Position numbers and translations under genes: made by a program
From: Inia geoffrensis
Lineage: Eukaryota; Chordata; Mammalia; Artiodactyla; Iniidae
Length of the DNA stretch: 64,000 bases
Reading direction: 5' to 3'
NCBI GenBank assembly: GCA_036417435.1
Contig: CM070918.1
Span: 31,503,523-31,567,522 of the forward strand
Notes under the pieces: generated by a model
What the model was told of the DNA's origin: nothing
What the model saw: the letters and a program-made list of their open reading frames with translations, nothing else
Database searches by the model: none
Part shown: in pieces, positions 23,555 through 35,439 of the stretch
Numbering within the stretch: position 1 is the stretch's first letter
Layout: every line of letters starts with the position of its first letter

Positions 23555-24482
23555 TACCCTTTTCCATTTATAGAGCACAGGCAGAGTAGATTTAGCATAA
23601 TTCTTAAGGGTCCTAGGATTTTTGGAATCGTAAAGGAGTACTGGGTGCAACTTAAAAAGTCACCCGCTGCATTAGCCCCTGACGAGAGAGTCAGCCTGTC
23701 CTTTGAAGCTTTGAAGCCAGGCATTGACATAACCTCTCTAGCTGTAAGTCCTAGACGGCATCTTCTCCCAGCACAAGGCTGTTTCATCTACGTCGGGAGT
23801 CTGTTGTTTCGTGTAGCCGCCTCACTAATGATCTGAGCTAAACCTTCTGGATGACTTGCTGCAGCTTCTACACGAGTACTTGCTGCTTCACCTTGTCCTT
23901 TTATGTCATGGAGTTCACGTCTCTCCTTAAACCTCATGAACCAACCTCTGCTACCTTCAACCTTTCTTCTGCAGCTCCTCACCTCTCTCAGCCTTCATAG
24001 AACTCAAGAGAGTTAGGGCCTTGCTCTGGGATAGGCTTTGGCTTAAGGGAACGTTGTGGCTGGTTTGATCTTCTCTCCAGACCACTAAAGCCATTTCAGC
24101 ACTAAGGCTGTTTCGCTTTCTTATCATTCCTGTGTTCACTGGAGTAGAACTTTTAATTTCTTTCAAGTACCACTCTCAATTTCCTTCATGAACTTTTCCT
24201 TTGCATTCATGATGTGGCTAACTGTTCGGTAGAAGGGGACTAGCTTCAGGCCTATCTCTGCTTTCAGCAGGCTTTCCTGACTAAGTTTAATCAGTTCTAG
24301 CTTTTGATTTCAAGGCAGAGATGTGCAATTCTTTCACTTGAATACTTAGAGGTCATTGTAGGGTTATTAGTTGGCATAATTTCAATATTATTGTGTCTCA
24401 GGAAGTAGGGAAGCTTGAGGAGAGGGAGAGAGACCAGGGGAACAGTTGGTTGAGCAGTCAGAACACACACACAGTATTTATC
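23555..24482 (-). pseudogene. Tigger (pogo/Tc1-mariner) DNA transposase pseudogene
   Basis: Tigger elements are cut-and-paste DNA transposons whose DDE transposase joins element ends to TA sites. The minus-strand translation here follows Tigger1-type transposase through several shifted frames. In order: a segment with [13 protein letters not shown] and DQTSHN (24166-23957), one with GWFMRFKER and GEAAS (about 23947-23850), then MPGFKASKDRLTL and GANAAGDF (about 23730-23660). Last comes NPRTLKNYAKSTLPVLYKW (to about 23555). The N-terminal DNA-binding part is only traceable as decayed DNA text up to 24482. The C-terminal half of the catalytic domain and both terminal inverted repeats are missing; the break coincides with a (TG)n tract. 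Frameshifts and stops show it is dead. It lies within minus-strand L1M sequence. Confidence 0.9.
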
Positions 24483-24486
24483 TACA

Positions 24487-25870
24487 CATTGTCTTTGATA
24501 CATGTATTATCTATAAGTGTGCTGCTTAATAGCAAAACATTTGAGAATTTTCTAATAATTAGAAAATTAATATCTAGGTTAATTTCACTGTGGTAAAAGA
24601 ACGTACTATAGACACTATCAATCCTTTGAAATTTATTGATAGTCACTTTATGGTGTAATATGGGTAAATATTCCATGTCCACCTTAAAAAGAATATGTAT
24701 TTTTACAGTTCTACAGCTGTGGGTGCAATGTTCTATAATGTCAATTAGGAGAAATAAGTTAATCGTGTAGCTCAGGTCTCCCAGGGTATAATTTTTAAGG
24801 CTCATTTTCTCAGTGATTGAGAGAGGTATATTAACATCTCCAACTATGCTTCTGGATTTTTTTTTTAATTTCTACTTTTAGTTATGTTGATATTTGCTTT
24901 ATATATTCAGAGGCTATGTCTTAGGTACATATAAATTTGGAATTATTCTATCTTCCTCATGGATTTCTCATCTAATATTATGAACTGTTCCTCTTTATTA
25001 TTCATCTTTGCTTAAAATCTACTTTTCTGATATTAGTCTATCTACACCACACCAGCTTTTTGTTTGTTTGTTTGTTTTTTGGTTAGTGTTTGAATGGTAC
25101 GTCTTTAATGGTATACTGTTTCACTCTATAAACTTACATTTAAGTTTTGTCTTGAAGCTGCATATAATGAGGTTTTAAATTTTTATTCAACCTTACAATG
25201 TTTGTTTTTTAACTGGGACATTTAGTCTGAATAAATTTAATGTAATTACTGACATATGTGTTTATAATTACCATCTTAGTTTTTGTTTTCTATATGTTCC
25301 ACAGATTTTATGTTCCTTTTTATCTTCTTTCTTGTTTCATTTGGATAAATAAAGTAGTTTGGACTATTCCGTTTTCACTCCATTAATTGTTGGTTATATA
25401 TAATTTCATAGCTCTTTCGTTAAACTAGATATTATAAAATGGATTCTTGATTTGATAGAGAATAACTAGTATTGATACCAACTTCTGATTTAACACAACG
25501 ATCTTAGAAAAATTTAACTGCATCTTCCATCTCATGACTTTTAATTCTACCTACATTTTTAACCCCACAAGATATTGATATTATTAACTTAGACTACCCA
25601 CATATTTGTGGGTTTTTTGTTTGTTTTTCATGCTTTTCTTCATTTTTATGTTTCTATCTGACTGAAAATATAACTCCTTCTGTCAACCATTATCACCTTA
25701 CTATTTCTTTTATTAGAAGTCTGCTGCTGGCTAATTATTTTAGATTTTGTTTGTCTGGAAATGTCTTTATTCCATTCTCATTTTTGGAGGATATTTTCAC
25801 TTAATATAGAATTCTAACTTGACAATTTTTTTCTTTTAGCACTTTGGAAATGTCTTCTTTTGTGTTCTGA
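24487..25870 (-). mobile_element. Old L1M internal region (ORF2 5' part)
   Basis: The text reads as reverse-complement L1: 'tttcactgtggtaaaagaac' near 24582, 'gttctataatgtcaattagg' near 24730, 'ttagtctgaataaatttaatgtaatta'-type wording near 25223, and 'gaaatgtctttattccattc' near 25759. It continues on both sides of the CHR SINE and probably belongs to the element that received the Tigger insertion. Confidence 0.7.
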
Positions 25871-25881
25871 CTTCCATTATT

Positions 25882-26099
25882 ATTATTATTATTATTTTTT
25901 TTTGCGGTACGCGGGCCTCTCACCGTTGTGGCCTCTCCCGTTGCGGAGCACAGGCTCCAGACGCGCAGGCCCAGGGGCCATGGCTCACGGGCCCAGCCGC
26001 TCCGCGGCACGTGGGATCTTCCCGGACCGGGGCACAAACCCGTGGTCCCCTGCATCGGCAGGCGGACTCTCAACCACTGCGCCACCAGGGAAGCCCAAG
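25882..26099 (-). mobile_element. CHR-type SINE, short form
   Basis: A complete copy in reverse orientation, ending at 26096 in the complement of gggcttccctggtggcgcag. The tail at the left is a T run plus an ATT repeat (25877-25900). The 11-bp word CTTCCATTATT occurs at 25871-25881 and 26100-26110, a perfect target-site duplication. It interrupts L1M text. Confidence 0.94.
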
Positions 26100-27480
26100 C
26101 TTCCATTATTTTTGCTGAAAATTTGCTGTCAGTCTTGTGGTTGCTTCTTTGCAGAATTCTGCCCCTCTCCCAGCTGCTTTTGTATTTCTCTTTATTTTTG
26201 TCTTTCAGCAGTTTTGCTACTATGATCCTAGGCTTGTGTTCTGTTTTTATTTATTTTTAATTTTATACTTTTCCTGTCTGGGTTTAAATAATCTGTAGCA
26301 TGATGTTTTCTTCAGTTTGGGAAAATTCTTGGTCATTATCTTTTTAAATATCGCTTTTGTTCCATTCTTTCTCTCCTATTCACTAAAGCTCTGATTACAC
26401 GTTTATTAGACTTTGTATGTGTTACCCATTTTTATTGCTCTCCATGCTTCAGTCTGAATATTTTCTATTGACTTGTTTTCTGTTTCACTAATTCTCTTTC
26501 CAGTATGTTTTATCTGCCATTCAACCAATCTATTAGTTCTTAATTTCAATAATTTTTCAGTAACAGAAGTTCCTCTTGATTCTTCTTTTTTATAGATTCC
26601 AATTCTGTGATGATATTCTTCATCTTGTGTACTTTATCAAACATATTAATCACCATAATTTTAAAGTCTGTGTCTTAATACACCAATATCTGGATTGTCT
26701 ATGGATCTGTGTTATTGTAGCTTTTTTTTCTTTTGAATTTTCATATGTAGTACGGTGTCCTTGCAGCCTATTAATATTTTATTAAGTGCCACTTACTGTG
26801 TATGAAATCTGTAGAGGCTCTGGATGATGTTATCTACATCCAAAGAGGTTCTACTTTGCTTTATCAGGTAGTCAGAATAGAGGTATATCACCTTAGTCCA
26901 GTGTAGAATGAAGCACATTTAAACTGAGACATTTCTGAATTGCCCTTGTCCCCAGGATGCGGCCATTCAGTGGTACCCACTGAAATCCAGAGACGTTTGC
27001 CAAAAGTCCTTCTCTCCCTGGAGGATTCCAAACTCTAATTTTGTCTCCCTGGCACCAGGAGACTGTCAAAAGCTCTGCCCAGTATCTTAGCCTCTGGGCT
27101 GCTGATTACAAACTGTCAAAAGCCTCAATTGAAAAAGTCATGTGGGATTCTCAATTGATTCCTCTACTCTTTCCTCTCTAGGGTTCTGCCCTCTTATGAG
27201 CTTCCCTGAACATTCTAAATTCCAATTTCTATTTCCCTAAGCAAAAAAGTTTGCTCAGATTCTTCTCGTAGCTGATACGTTCTTAGTTTATATTCTCTTA
27301 CCTCTTGCTGCTCATGAATCAGCAAGTGCCTCAAGCAGAAAAGTGCTGAAGACTTCGAAGTTTAACTTAATGCATTCCCCTTTTCTCCAGGACCACTCTC
27401 TTATTTACCCTGGTTGCCTCATTAGCGTTCCAATACCTTCAAATGGAGCTCTAAAACTGTTCTCCATGGGTGGCTGGATG
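26100..27480 (-). mobile_element. Old L1M internal region, continuing after the SINE
   Basis: The text continues from the SINE target: 'ctgaaaatttgctgtcagtc', 'tttcagcagttttgctacta', 'ctctgattacacgtttatta' and 'gtgtcttaatacaccaatat' are reverse-complement wording of an L1M 5' region. The right boundary is vague; recognisable text fades between 26950 and 27480. Confidence 0.6.
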
Positions 27481-29265
27481 TGATACAAGCTAGTCTGAAG
27501 GGAAGTTGGTAATAATAATAATCATATATCATAAAAACCTCTAATCTTGTTGCAAGTATTGAAAACTCAAATTTCTACAGAGATTGGGCAGGTAAAATAA
27601 ATGCGGAAAGTGTGCCAGGTAAGGATGTCAAAGTGCAAACCACATACATACACTGACTAACTGGGGAAGTGCTGTGTATTATCCATCATTGGACTTAAGA
27701 GTTGAAGCTGGTAATGTAGACATTTATGTATAATCTTCTGTATTTTAAATATTGTCAACTTTAAAAAAGGTTTTCAACCTGGACCTAGCAATTTATTTCC
27801 AGATTACACCTAACCATAAATAGATAGTTGACAAGCTCTTTCTATTTTTATTTTTTTGAAAATCTGTTATTTACTAGACTACATCCACATTTGAACTTAT
27901 TCAAAGACTATTTTTAAGCAGTTATTATTCGTAAAAATCTGAGCTGGGTTTAACAGGAAATATATAATTAACAGTTTGTTACTTTTTGGAGTTCACCAAT
28001 AAGTCATGACTTAAAATGATATAATTCAAGAGAAAAATAACTAAGCACTCAGTAGACGATCACAGGTATGAAGTTCAATGGAAATCTGGAGAATAAAAAG
28101 ATCTCTTCTGTCTGGAGAGCTAGGAAGAGAGTGGAAGTGAGTAACATTGTGATAGAACATCAAAAAGGAACGAACTAGGCAAAGGTAGGGAGTCCAAGAG
28201 AAAGCAGGTTGCTATGGGAAATGAGGAAGAAAAGAAATTAAAGATGCACTTCTTCACTTCAGGAGGATGACAAACAAATCTGAGTTTGGCCTTGCGCTCC
28301 AGAGCGAATCAGCCTAAGCCTAATTCCTATAAAGAATCATCAGTGTCTTCATCAAAGTATGCGAGAGAACCACCAAAGCACTGCTGTTGGGTCAGTTCCT
28401 CAGTCTCATAAACAAGCCCCTGTGTATGTAATTATAACTAATATATGGGAGGAATGGACAGGGATGAACAGATGTTGGAACCAAATGAGGATACACAGAA
28501 CACACCAGTGTGGTATAAAAACCTGAGTTTATATGGTGCAGCTGGCTGTGTTGCATGCTTTTTAAAAAAATTATTTACAAAGTGTGGCATCTGGCCTTCT
28601 ATTGTCAAACCTCAATTTTTCTTGCAGATCATTTTCTCCTGATACAATGGGGCTCTAGCAATGCCTGTAAGAGACTTCACTAAAACTCTCTGAAAAAGAA
28701 AGCCTAGGAATTAGAAAGAAGGGTAACCCAGAGTTCCCATCAGAGCTAAACGGGCTGAGTTTCATTTGTCTACATTTCAAATCTGGGCTCTGTGAGTCTC
28801 CTAAAGCTATTGAGAAAGCCCAGGTCTATTTTGCCTGTGTCAGCATGATGCTAGTCAAGCAGGTTAATGGATTTTCCCCCCACTGAGATGTCCACGGAGG
28901 TGGTACTATATAGAGCTAAGCAGGAAGTCACAAGATGTAAGAAAATATATACCATTAACGTGAGTGAGATCTGACCCAAATATACCTTCAACTCATTCCA
29001 AATGAGCCCCTTGGAACTATCCTTCCTCGATCAGTAGTTTGCAAACTGCCTTTGTGAATCCAGGGGTTATAGAACCTGCCACAGAATCACAGAGCTTCTG
29101 CATCAACACGGCAGCTTTATGGAGGCCATCACCACGAGTCACAGACTTCCTGTTCTCCAGTGTTTAGTTTGTTTTTTTATGATACCTCGTTTTTAAAAAC
29201 TTTTTCAGTTTGGAAACCCATGAAACTTCCTTTATCCCCAGCCTCATGATGCTTTAGTGATTGGC
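27481..29265. other. Unassigned sequence
   Basis: About 1.8 kb with no repeat family I can name and no credible coding exon. Confidence 0.45.
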
Positions 29266-29269
29266 TTGA

Positions 29270-29490
29270 GGAGCAGTAAAGTATTTGGGTTAAAACATAA
29301 AACTCTACATATAGGGAGCCTCAGTTCAAACTTTCTACCAAGCTGTGTTGATTAGGGGTATTGTTTAGCCTCCCTAAACCTCAGTTTTTTCATCAACACC
29401 AGGGATTGTCTAACTGAAACAATGTGTAGGAAGCATTTGGCATAGTGCCTGGCACACAGTGTTGGCAAAATAATATCTACTATTTTTAAT
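29270..29490 (+). repeat. MIR element
   Basis: 'ttgtttagcctccctaaacctca' type core near 29362 and 'catagtgcctggcacacagt' at 29441-29460 give the MIR order head to tail. Confidence 0.75.
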
Positions 29491-29614
29491 CCTATCTCCT
29501 TCTGTGCATTAGCTATGATAAGAGTTGTAGCTGTACACTTGTTTCCATAGCTTATTTATCAAGTTCACTGTTTTATAAAACAATTTTCTTTTAGCAAATT
29601 CCTACTCCTGCTTG

Positions 29615-29880
29615 CAAACTCAAAGTGTTGCCCTTTCTGAGAAGCTCTCCTTGCATTCCCCTACCTTCCTGAGTTCATCAGTTCCTCTGGGTCTCCACGA
29701 CAGAGCAGGCATATTATGCACATGCGCTTTGCCATCCCAACACTCTCTAAGGGGAGCTTTTCACCCTCTTGCAATTATTAGTGTATATGCACATCTTCCC
29801 TCCTTGACACTGAGCTCATCCACCCATCCATCTCTTGCTTTTGAATATCCTGCCCCCTGAGCTGTTTCCAGGGCAAAGTC
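29615..29880 (+). repeat. L2-like fragment
   Basis: 'tctgagaagctctccttgca' and 'gcaattattagtgtatatgc' followed by 'acactgagctcatccaccca' match the L2 3' text with moderate decay. Confidence 0.55.
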
Positions 29881-29889
29881 AGGTTCTAG

Positions 29890-31230
29890 AAATGCTATAA
29901 TGTAGACGTGGATGGGAACAGTAAGCTCTCAAAGAAGTGGAAAGGTCTCTTGCTGCTACAGACTCACACACTGGACAGAGTTTTATCTTCTCATAGCCCA
30001 TTCACATGTGTTCTCTTAGCAGTGCCTCCTATATAGATTTCAGAAACAAGACGTGGATTGGAGCAGGCCAATTCCCTATTTCGTCCCCTCTCCCCACTGG
30101 TGCGTGGCATCTGGGGGCCTCCTCAGCTGCCCACAGCATTAAGGAGTTGGACCTCCTGACTGGAAATATTACTTCTCAATAAGGAAAATATTTTTCAAAT
30201 CAATTAGAAGCTTCTGTGACCTGTAGCAATTTAGGAAATTAGCAAATGCTCCTTGTTCCTCCCGCAGGCTATATTTTATTATTGGATTAATGTGCGTGCA
30301 AAAAGCCCCTACTTTGTAGCACCAAATATTTACTTTGGAGAAGTTATCTGGTTTTACCGTGGATTTGTCTTGTACTGTCAACAAATTACTGCAGTGTGCA
30401 TAATGAACTATGGAAGTAAAGAAAATATAGACAGGGCTAGAGTCACTTGGAAGCAAATTTTTGCTATTCAGGAGGGGATCAGTGAAGAGTTAACATCCGG
30501 TCACCCACTGACTACGTCTTGTGACCTTATCTCATAAAGCATGCAGAAATTTTTGTTTTTATTTTAAGCATATGGTCTGCTTTAAGAGTATGGGCCAGAT
30601 TTCTACTGCCAGAGTTCCATCTGGGGGCTTGGTTCTATATCACAAAGAGCAATCATAACTTCTCCACTAAGCCAAGGAGAAGAGTCAAATAACAACAGTG
30701 GTGAGGCCATGGGGCGCGGGACAATGGTCGGGACGCTCCTGTGTCTCTACTCAGAAAGCACCTTTCAGGAGCTGCCTAAACAGTGAAATCGATTCTCCAT
30801 TATTGGAAAAAATATTCAGAAGACCAAAGTGTGGTATTGACTCAGTTCTCTTATTGATACCTCCAAGAGTATTTGGACAAGAGGAAGAAGCAATCATCCC
30901 TAATAGGTGGATACTTGATACTTTTGTCCCCACTACTACCCCACGGTTCTACCCCTGAAATGGGAATCAGTGTGAAAACTGTCCATTTATTTGTCCATTC
31001 AACATGGCAGCCTTCTTCCTGTGACACAGTGGCTGGTACGGAGACATTCTCTATATTATGTTCTCAGCTTTCTTTTCACGTGTAGAGTAAGGTTTTTGAG
31101 AAGTCTGCTGAGTACCTCTCCCAACCCCTACTGCCCCTGACTGCTTTTCTGCTCTGTCATCACATCCTTGTCTAAGCTCATGTTTTACAAAGTGATTGTC
31201 CTTCTATTGCCCTCAGCATGCATCCTTGCG
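29890..31230. other. Unassigned, largely repeat-free sequence
   Basis: About 1.3 kb without recognised repeats. It contains the candidate conserved element at 30170-30560. Frames of 86-95 codons on both strands show no domain. Confidence 0.4.
30170..30560. promoter_or_regulatory. Candidate conserved non-coding element
   Basis: Repeat-free, with words such as 'ttattattggattaatgtgc' (30277-30296), 'tgtagcaccaaatatttact' and 'aacaaattactgcagtgtgc'. Open frames on both strands overlap here (30253-30537 plus, 30169-30456 minus), which fits low stop density, but I see no protein signature. Composition-based call only. Confidence 0.3.
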
Positions 31231-31234
31231 GCTT

Positions 31235-31740
31235 TCCATTTTCTACACTGCTGCCAGAGCACTGGTTTTGAAATGCAAATCTAGTTATCCTGCTCTGCAG
31301 ATGAAGACAGTCACCCTTAACCAGGCCTACCAGATCCTGTATGCCAGCTACACTGCTCTCTGTTCACCCAACCAGGTCTTCTTCCAGACTCCAGAATGCC
31401 TCCTTTTCTTCTGCTACTGAGCCTTTGCCCGTGCTGTGCCTTCTGCCTACCATGCCCTTCCTACTCACACCATGGGACCTAATTAACATCTACTCCCCAC
31501 CAAGACCAACGTCACCGTTGGTCAACGCAAGGTCAACGTCCCCTCTGCAGCGTTTTACCACAGTTGGAATTTTACATTCATGTTGTCATTATTTCCTTAG
31601 TGTGTGTCTCTCCTAACACACAAGCTCTGTAAGGACAAGGACTTCATCTTTTCTCTTCCTTCTCATCACCGCATCACCAGGGCAGAGCACAGGGCTGGCC
31701 GCATAGTAAGTGCTTAATATGTATGTGTTGGAAAGAATGT
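31235..31740 (+). repeat. L2 element, long copy
   Basis: L2 order is kept over about 500 bp: 'gaaatgcaaatctagttatcctg' near 31270, 'gcctttgcccgtgctgtgcc' near 31422, 'cacaagctctgtaaggacaa' near 31619, and 'ggccgcatagtaagtgctta' near 31697. Confidence 0.85.
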
Positions 31741-32039
31741 ATGATCCCCAAATGTGAAGCTGTGAAATGAAAGCAGGTTGCCTTAACTCAAAAAAAACCA
31801 ACACAAAACAACTTGTATACAGAAGAAAAACAACCAACCATGGTCAATATTATTCCAAGGTAATTCTATTAAAAAGTAATAGGTTCTGGTCAAGACACTG
31901 CTTATTGCCTTTGGCAGATCGGAGTTGAAGGCTTAATAAAGAAAAATGAGCAGACAGGCCCTGTTTTCTAGTACTTTCCAGTGTGACAATCATACTGACA
32001 AGGGTTTAGGACTCATGGAAGCAGTACTCAAATGAGGTA

Positions 32040-32440
32040 CACCTCTTGCCCATAACTGAAGGAAGCTTGGCTGTGTGGTAGAAACTCCCTGGAGGGCATG
32101 CAGTACTCACATTGCCCAGTGAAGATGCCATTAGGATTTTTACAAACATCCTGGTTCTCTTCTCTTGGGCACATGAAACTACATGTGACCATGTAACTTC
32201 CTTTGGGTGATAAAATGTAGGCTGAAGATATTCTTGTCATGTCTGGTGGAGGCTTAAAGAATCAGAGCATGATTCTTACTTTGACTGTCATAGAAGCATA
32301 TGAAATCTCTGTCTGCCTAAGCCCCTGAGTCACTACGACAAGCAGAGTCCTACTGCTAACCTGTGGTGGACTCGTACTGATAAAAAAAATGAGCTTTTAT
32401 TGTGTTAAACCACTGAGATTTGGGGCCCTAGACCATGCTA
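32040..32440 (+). repeat. Probable MaLR-type LTR remnant
   Basis: 'ttctcttgggcacatgaaac' near 32159, 'tgaccatgtaacttcctttg' and the end 'attgtgttaaaccactgaga' (32399-32418) match an old LTR family whose 3' part reads 'tattgtgttaagccactgagatttgggg'. The copy at 35440-35870 seems to be of a related type. The family name is uncertain. Confidence 0.5.
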
Positions 32441-33590
32441 GGTGATGCACCCCATTAGTCCTGCCGACATGACTGCTCAAATCAGAAGGACATGCTGAGG
32501 GACGAAGTAGAATGAGAATGTGAGAACGGGCATAAGAGTAGGAGGATGGAAAACCTACTGAAAGGAGACATGCAGGATGGATCTGGGAATTCATTCATAC
32601 TCATAACTGAATATGGTGGGTTAGTTCTAGAGTTCTGCCTCAGTGTAGAGGCTGTGGAGTAGTGCAAGGGCAGGGCTGGCCAAAGGCTTATGGTTGGCTA
32701 GAAAGTGAAAGACAAGAGAACCAACACACACACATACACACATTTTAACAATTTGCTTCTGTCCTTCTACTTCCTTCACTTTGGCCACAGCAGTCATACA
32801 AATATCCACCCCAATCCCTGTCCCCACAAACTGAGAATCCAAAAGTACTTCTCTAACCTCAAACCCTTAATGCCCTTCCTCCCTGCTTCTGCCATTTCAT
32901 CTCACATCCTTAGTTATGAAATCCACAGGTTTTGAAAAAAATAAACTAATTTATTAAGAGTTACTGGTATTCAAAAAACTCTTATTTGTGACTGTCTACA
33001 TTTTCCAAAATTTCTGTAATTAACACTTTTACAATCCCAGACCAAAACCAAACAAATATCACCCATTTAAAATATATATCTAAACCGACTTGCCCATATT
33101 CAGTTGCCAAGGCCAACCTTAGGCTATAAAATCAACTACAGCAGTAGCACACAAACCACATCATAGTGAGGAATAGCCAAATTCTTGCCCATAATACTCC
33201 CAATTGACTGTAAGATCGTGTCACAACAGGATACCAGAGGACAAGTTTGTAATAGTTTTTAACTGTGTTGAGCTACCGTCAACATTCTGTTAATTTCCCT
33301 CAACTCTCTCCAGCAAGTCTGTTTCATGGAGGGTGTTTCCAAGGGGGAAGACAAAGAGCTGAAAATATTAGACGAGTCTGACCCCAACTAGAGCACAAAT
33401 TATTTTTACTTATTTCTTCAGGTGACAAGGCTTGGGATTAAACTGATGGAATAATAATTGTCTGTGGTATCTTTCATATTCAGTGAATGCTATAGGGCGC
33501 ACTGGATCCAGCTGTATATTCGGAAGGATACCATCCCTCAGTTTGAAACCAAAGTAGTCAGCATCTCAAATTTGGGACATTGATAAGAAA
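32441..33590. other. Unassigned sequence
   Basis: No recognised family in about 1.15 kb. A short CA-rich patch lies at 32724-32742. Confidence 0.45.
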
Positions 33591-33594
33591 TAAT

Positions 33595-33812
33595 GATTCA
33601 TATTTGTACAGCACTTTTTATGGTCTGTTGCTTTTTTTCCCCTTAAGTGCCTTTACATCCATTGTCTTAATCATTATTTTCACCAGCACCATTTCATAAG
33701 CAAGGCAAGTATAATTCCTGATTTATAGGTGAGGAGGCTGGAGCCCAGAGGGATTAGATGGCTCATCTAAATGAGAATAAAAAGGAGACTCAGGAACTCA
33801 GGTTACTAATCC
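33595..33812 (-). repeat. MIR element
   Basis: 'gtgcctttacatccattgtc', 'gatttataggtgaggaggct' and 'ggctcatctaaatgag' follow reverse-complement MIR order. Confidence 0.7.
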
Positions 33813-33827
33813 CACTGCTTTTATAAC

Positions 33828-34637
33828 AATAAATGCTGGAGAGGGTGTGGAGAAAAGGGAACACTCTTGCACTGCTGGTGGGAATGTGAATTGGTACAGC
33901 CACTATGGAGAACAGTATGGAGGTTCCTTAGAAAACTACAAACAGAACTACGATATGACCCAGCAATCCCACTACTGGGCATATACCCTGAGAAAACCAT
34001 AATTCAAAAAGAGTCATGTACCAAAATGTTCATTGCAGCTCTATTTACAATAGCCCGGAGATGGAAACAACCTAAGTGTCCATCATCGGATGAATGGATA
34101 AAGAAGATGTGGCACATATATACAACGGAATATTACTCAGCCATAAAAAGAAACGAAATTGAGCTATTTGTAATGAGGTGGATAGACCTAGAGTCTGTCA
34201 TACAGAGTGAAGTAAGTCAGAAAGAGAAAGACAAATACTGTATGCTAATACATATATATGGAATTTAAGAAAAAAAAATGTCATGAAGAACCTAGGGGTA
34301 AGACAGGAATAAAGACACAGACCTATTAGAGAATGTACTTGAAGATATGGGGAGGGGGAAGGGTAAGCTGTGACAAAGTGAGAAAGAGGCATGGACATAT
34401 ATACACTACCAAACGTAAAATCGATAGCCAGTGGGAAGCAGCCACATAGCACAGCGAGATCAGCTCGGTGCTTTGTGACCACCCAGAGGGGTGGGATAGG
34501 GAGGGCAGGAAGGAGGGTGATGCAAGAGGGAGGAGATATGGGAACATATGTATATGTATAACTGATTCACTTTGTTATACAGCAGAAACTAACACACCAT
34601 TGTAAAGCAATTATACTCCAATAAAGGTAAAAATAAA
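33828..34637 (+). mobile_element. L1 3' end, relatively young, 5'-truncated
   Basis: It starts within ORF2 at 'aaatgctggagagggtgtgg' and includes the full 3'UTR ('gtggacatat'-type spacing, 'ggtgggatagggagggcagg', 'cactttgttatacagcagaa'). It ends at 'ccaataaaggtaaaaataaa' with a short A-rich tail. It is the same subfamily as the minus-strand L1 at 61613-64000, and close enough that the C-terminal frame is still open. Confidence 0.9.
33867..34268 (+). pseudogene. L1 ORF2 C-terminal fragment, frame still open
   Basis: L1 ORF2 encodes the endonuclease/reverse transcriptase that copies L1 RNA into DNA. Only the C-terminal tail is here: 133 codons from an internal Met to the natural TAA stop at 34266-34268. 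It includes the cysteine-region residues HCWWEC at its start, then [26 protein letters not shown] and the terminal IHIYGI. The endonuclease and RT domains are absent because the element is 5'-truncated, so the fragment cannot function. The open frame reflects young age, not selection. Confidence 0.88.
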
Positions 34638-34644
34638 AAATATA

Positions 34645-34870
34645 TTCTGAGCTACTCCTACTGGGCCCCTACGATATGCCCTATGATGTTAATTCCTTCA
34701 ATACCCACAGCAACCACATGAGAGAAATTTTATTATCCTCAAAGTAAGTGTGAGTAAACTAAGGCTGAACTAAATTGAAGGAGGAATGTAGACACAGCCA
34801 CCCAGCACATGAATCTCACACTCAGACCAGTCTAACCCCAAAGTCCATACTCTTTACACGACACTGGATC
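34645..34870 (-). repeat. MIR element
   Basis: 'gggcccctacgatatgccct', 'ttaattccttcaatacccac' and 'ttattatcctcaaagtaagt' follow reverse-complement MIR order, ending near 'ccaaagtccatactctttac'. Confidence 0.7.
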
Positions 34871-35435
34871 CCACAGGAGAGCACATTCACATTGATTTTA
34901 GAAGCTGACATGGTAAAGAAGAGCACTAGATGTTTTCACACGGTCCATATTGGTACTGCAAATTAAACCACAAGGACTGAAGACTAAATGTCACCTAGAG
35001 AGGTAACACAGAAAAAAAAAAAAAAAAAGACGTAGGACTTCTACTTAGCAATTATTTTGCTTAAGTTTATTTCCAGACAATCTCCTGGTTTTGTGTACTA
35101 GAAAGGGCTGGAAAAGAGAAACTTTGGGTTAAACTGGAAGGAAAAAGGTAAATGGATACTGTCGGGCTGGTATGGTGAATGTTGGTTGGTTTTTGCCCTG
35201 CGGGCTGGGGAAAGATAAGGAAAGTTGATGTAAAAACCTCGAGATTATATTCCCGTGGAGAGTGGGAGAGCAGAGTCCAAGTGAGGGGGAAAAAAAGGGC
35301 TACCAGATGGAGGCCCAGGGCTTGGAAATTTTCTACAACCCTATATGCACTGGGGTGGGTGACGGCCCATGGGTACACAGGCCAGAAGTTTTGTGTGTGG
35401 CAGGGGCAGGGTGCTGGCTGTGATGGAGAATGCTG
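34871..35435. other. Unassigned sequence with an A tract
   Basis: No family recognised. An uninterrupted run of about 18 A lies at 35012-35029. It could be the tail of an insertion whose body I cannot identify. Confidence 0.45.
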
Positions 35436-35439
35436 GAAG

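Noticed and set aside
23456..23836. (TH)n- and (CV)n-rich peptides
   Set aside because: Artefacts of reading through the (TG)n microsatellite.
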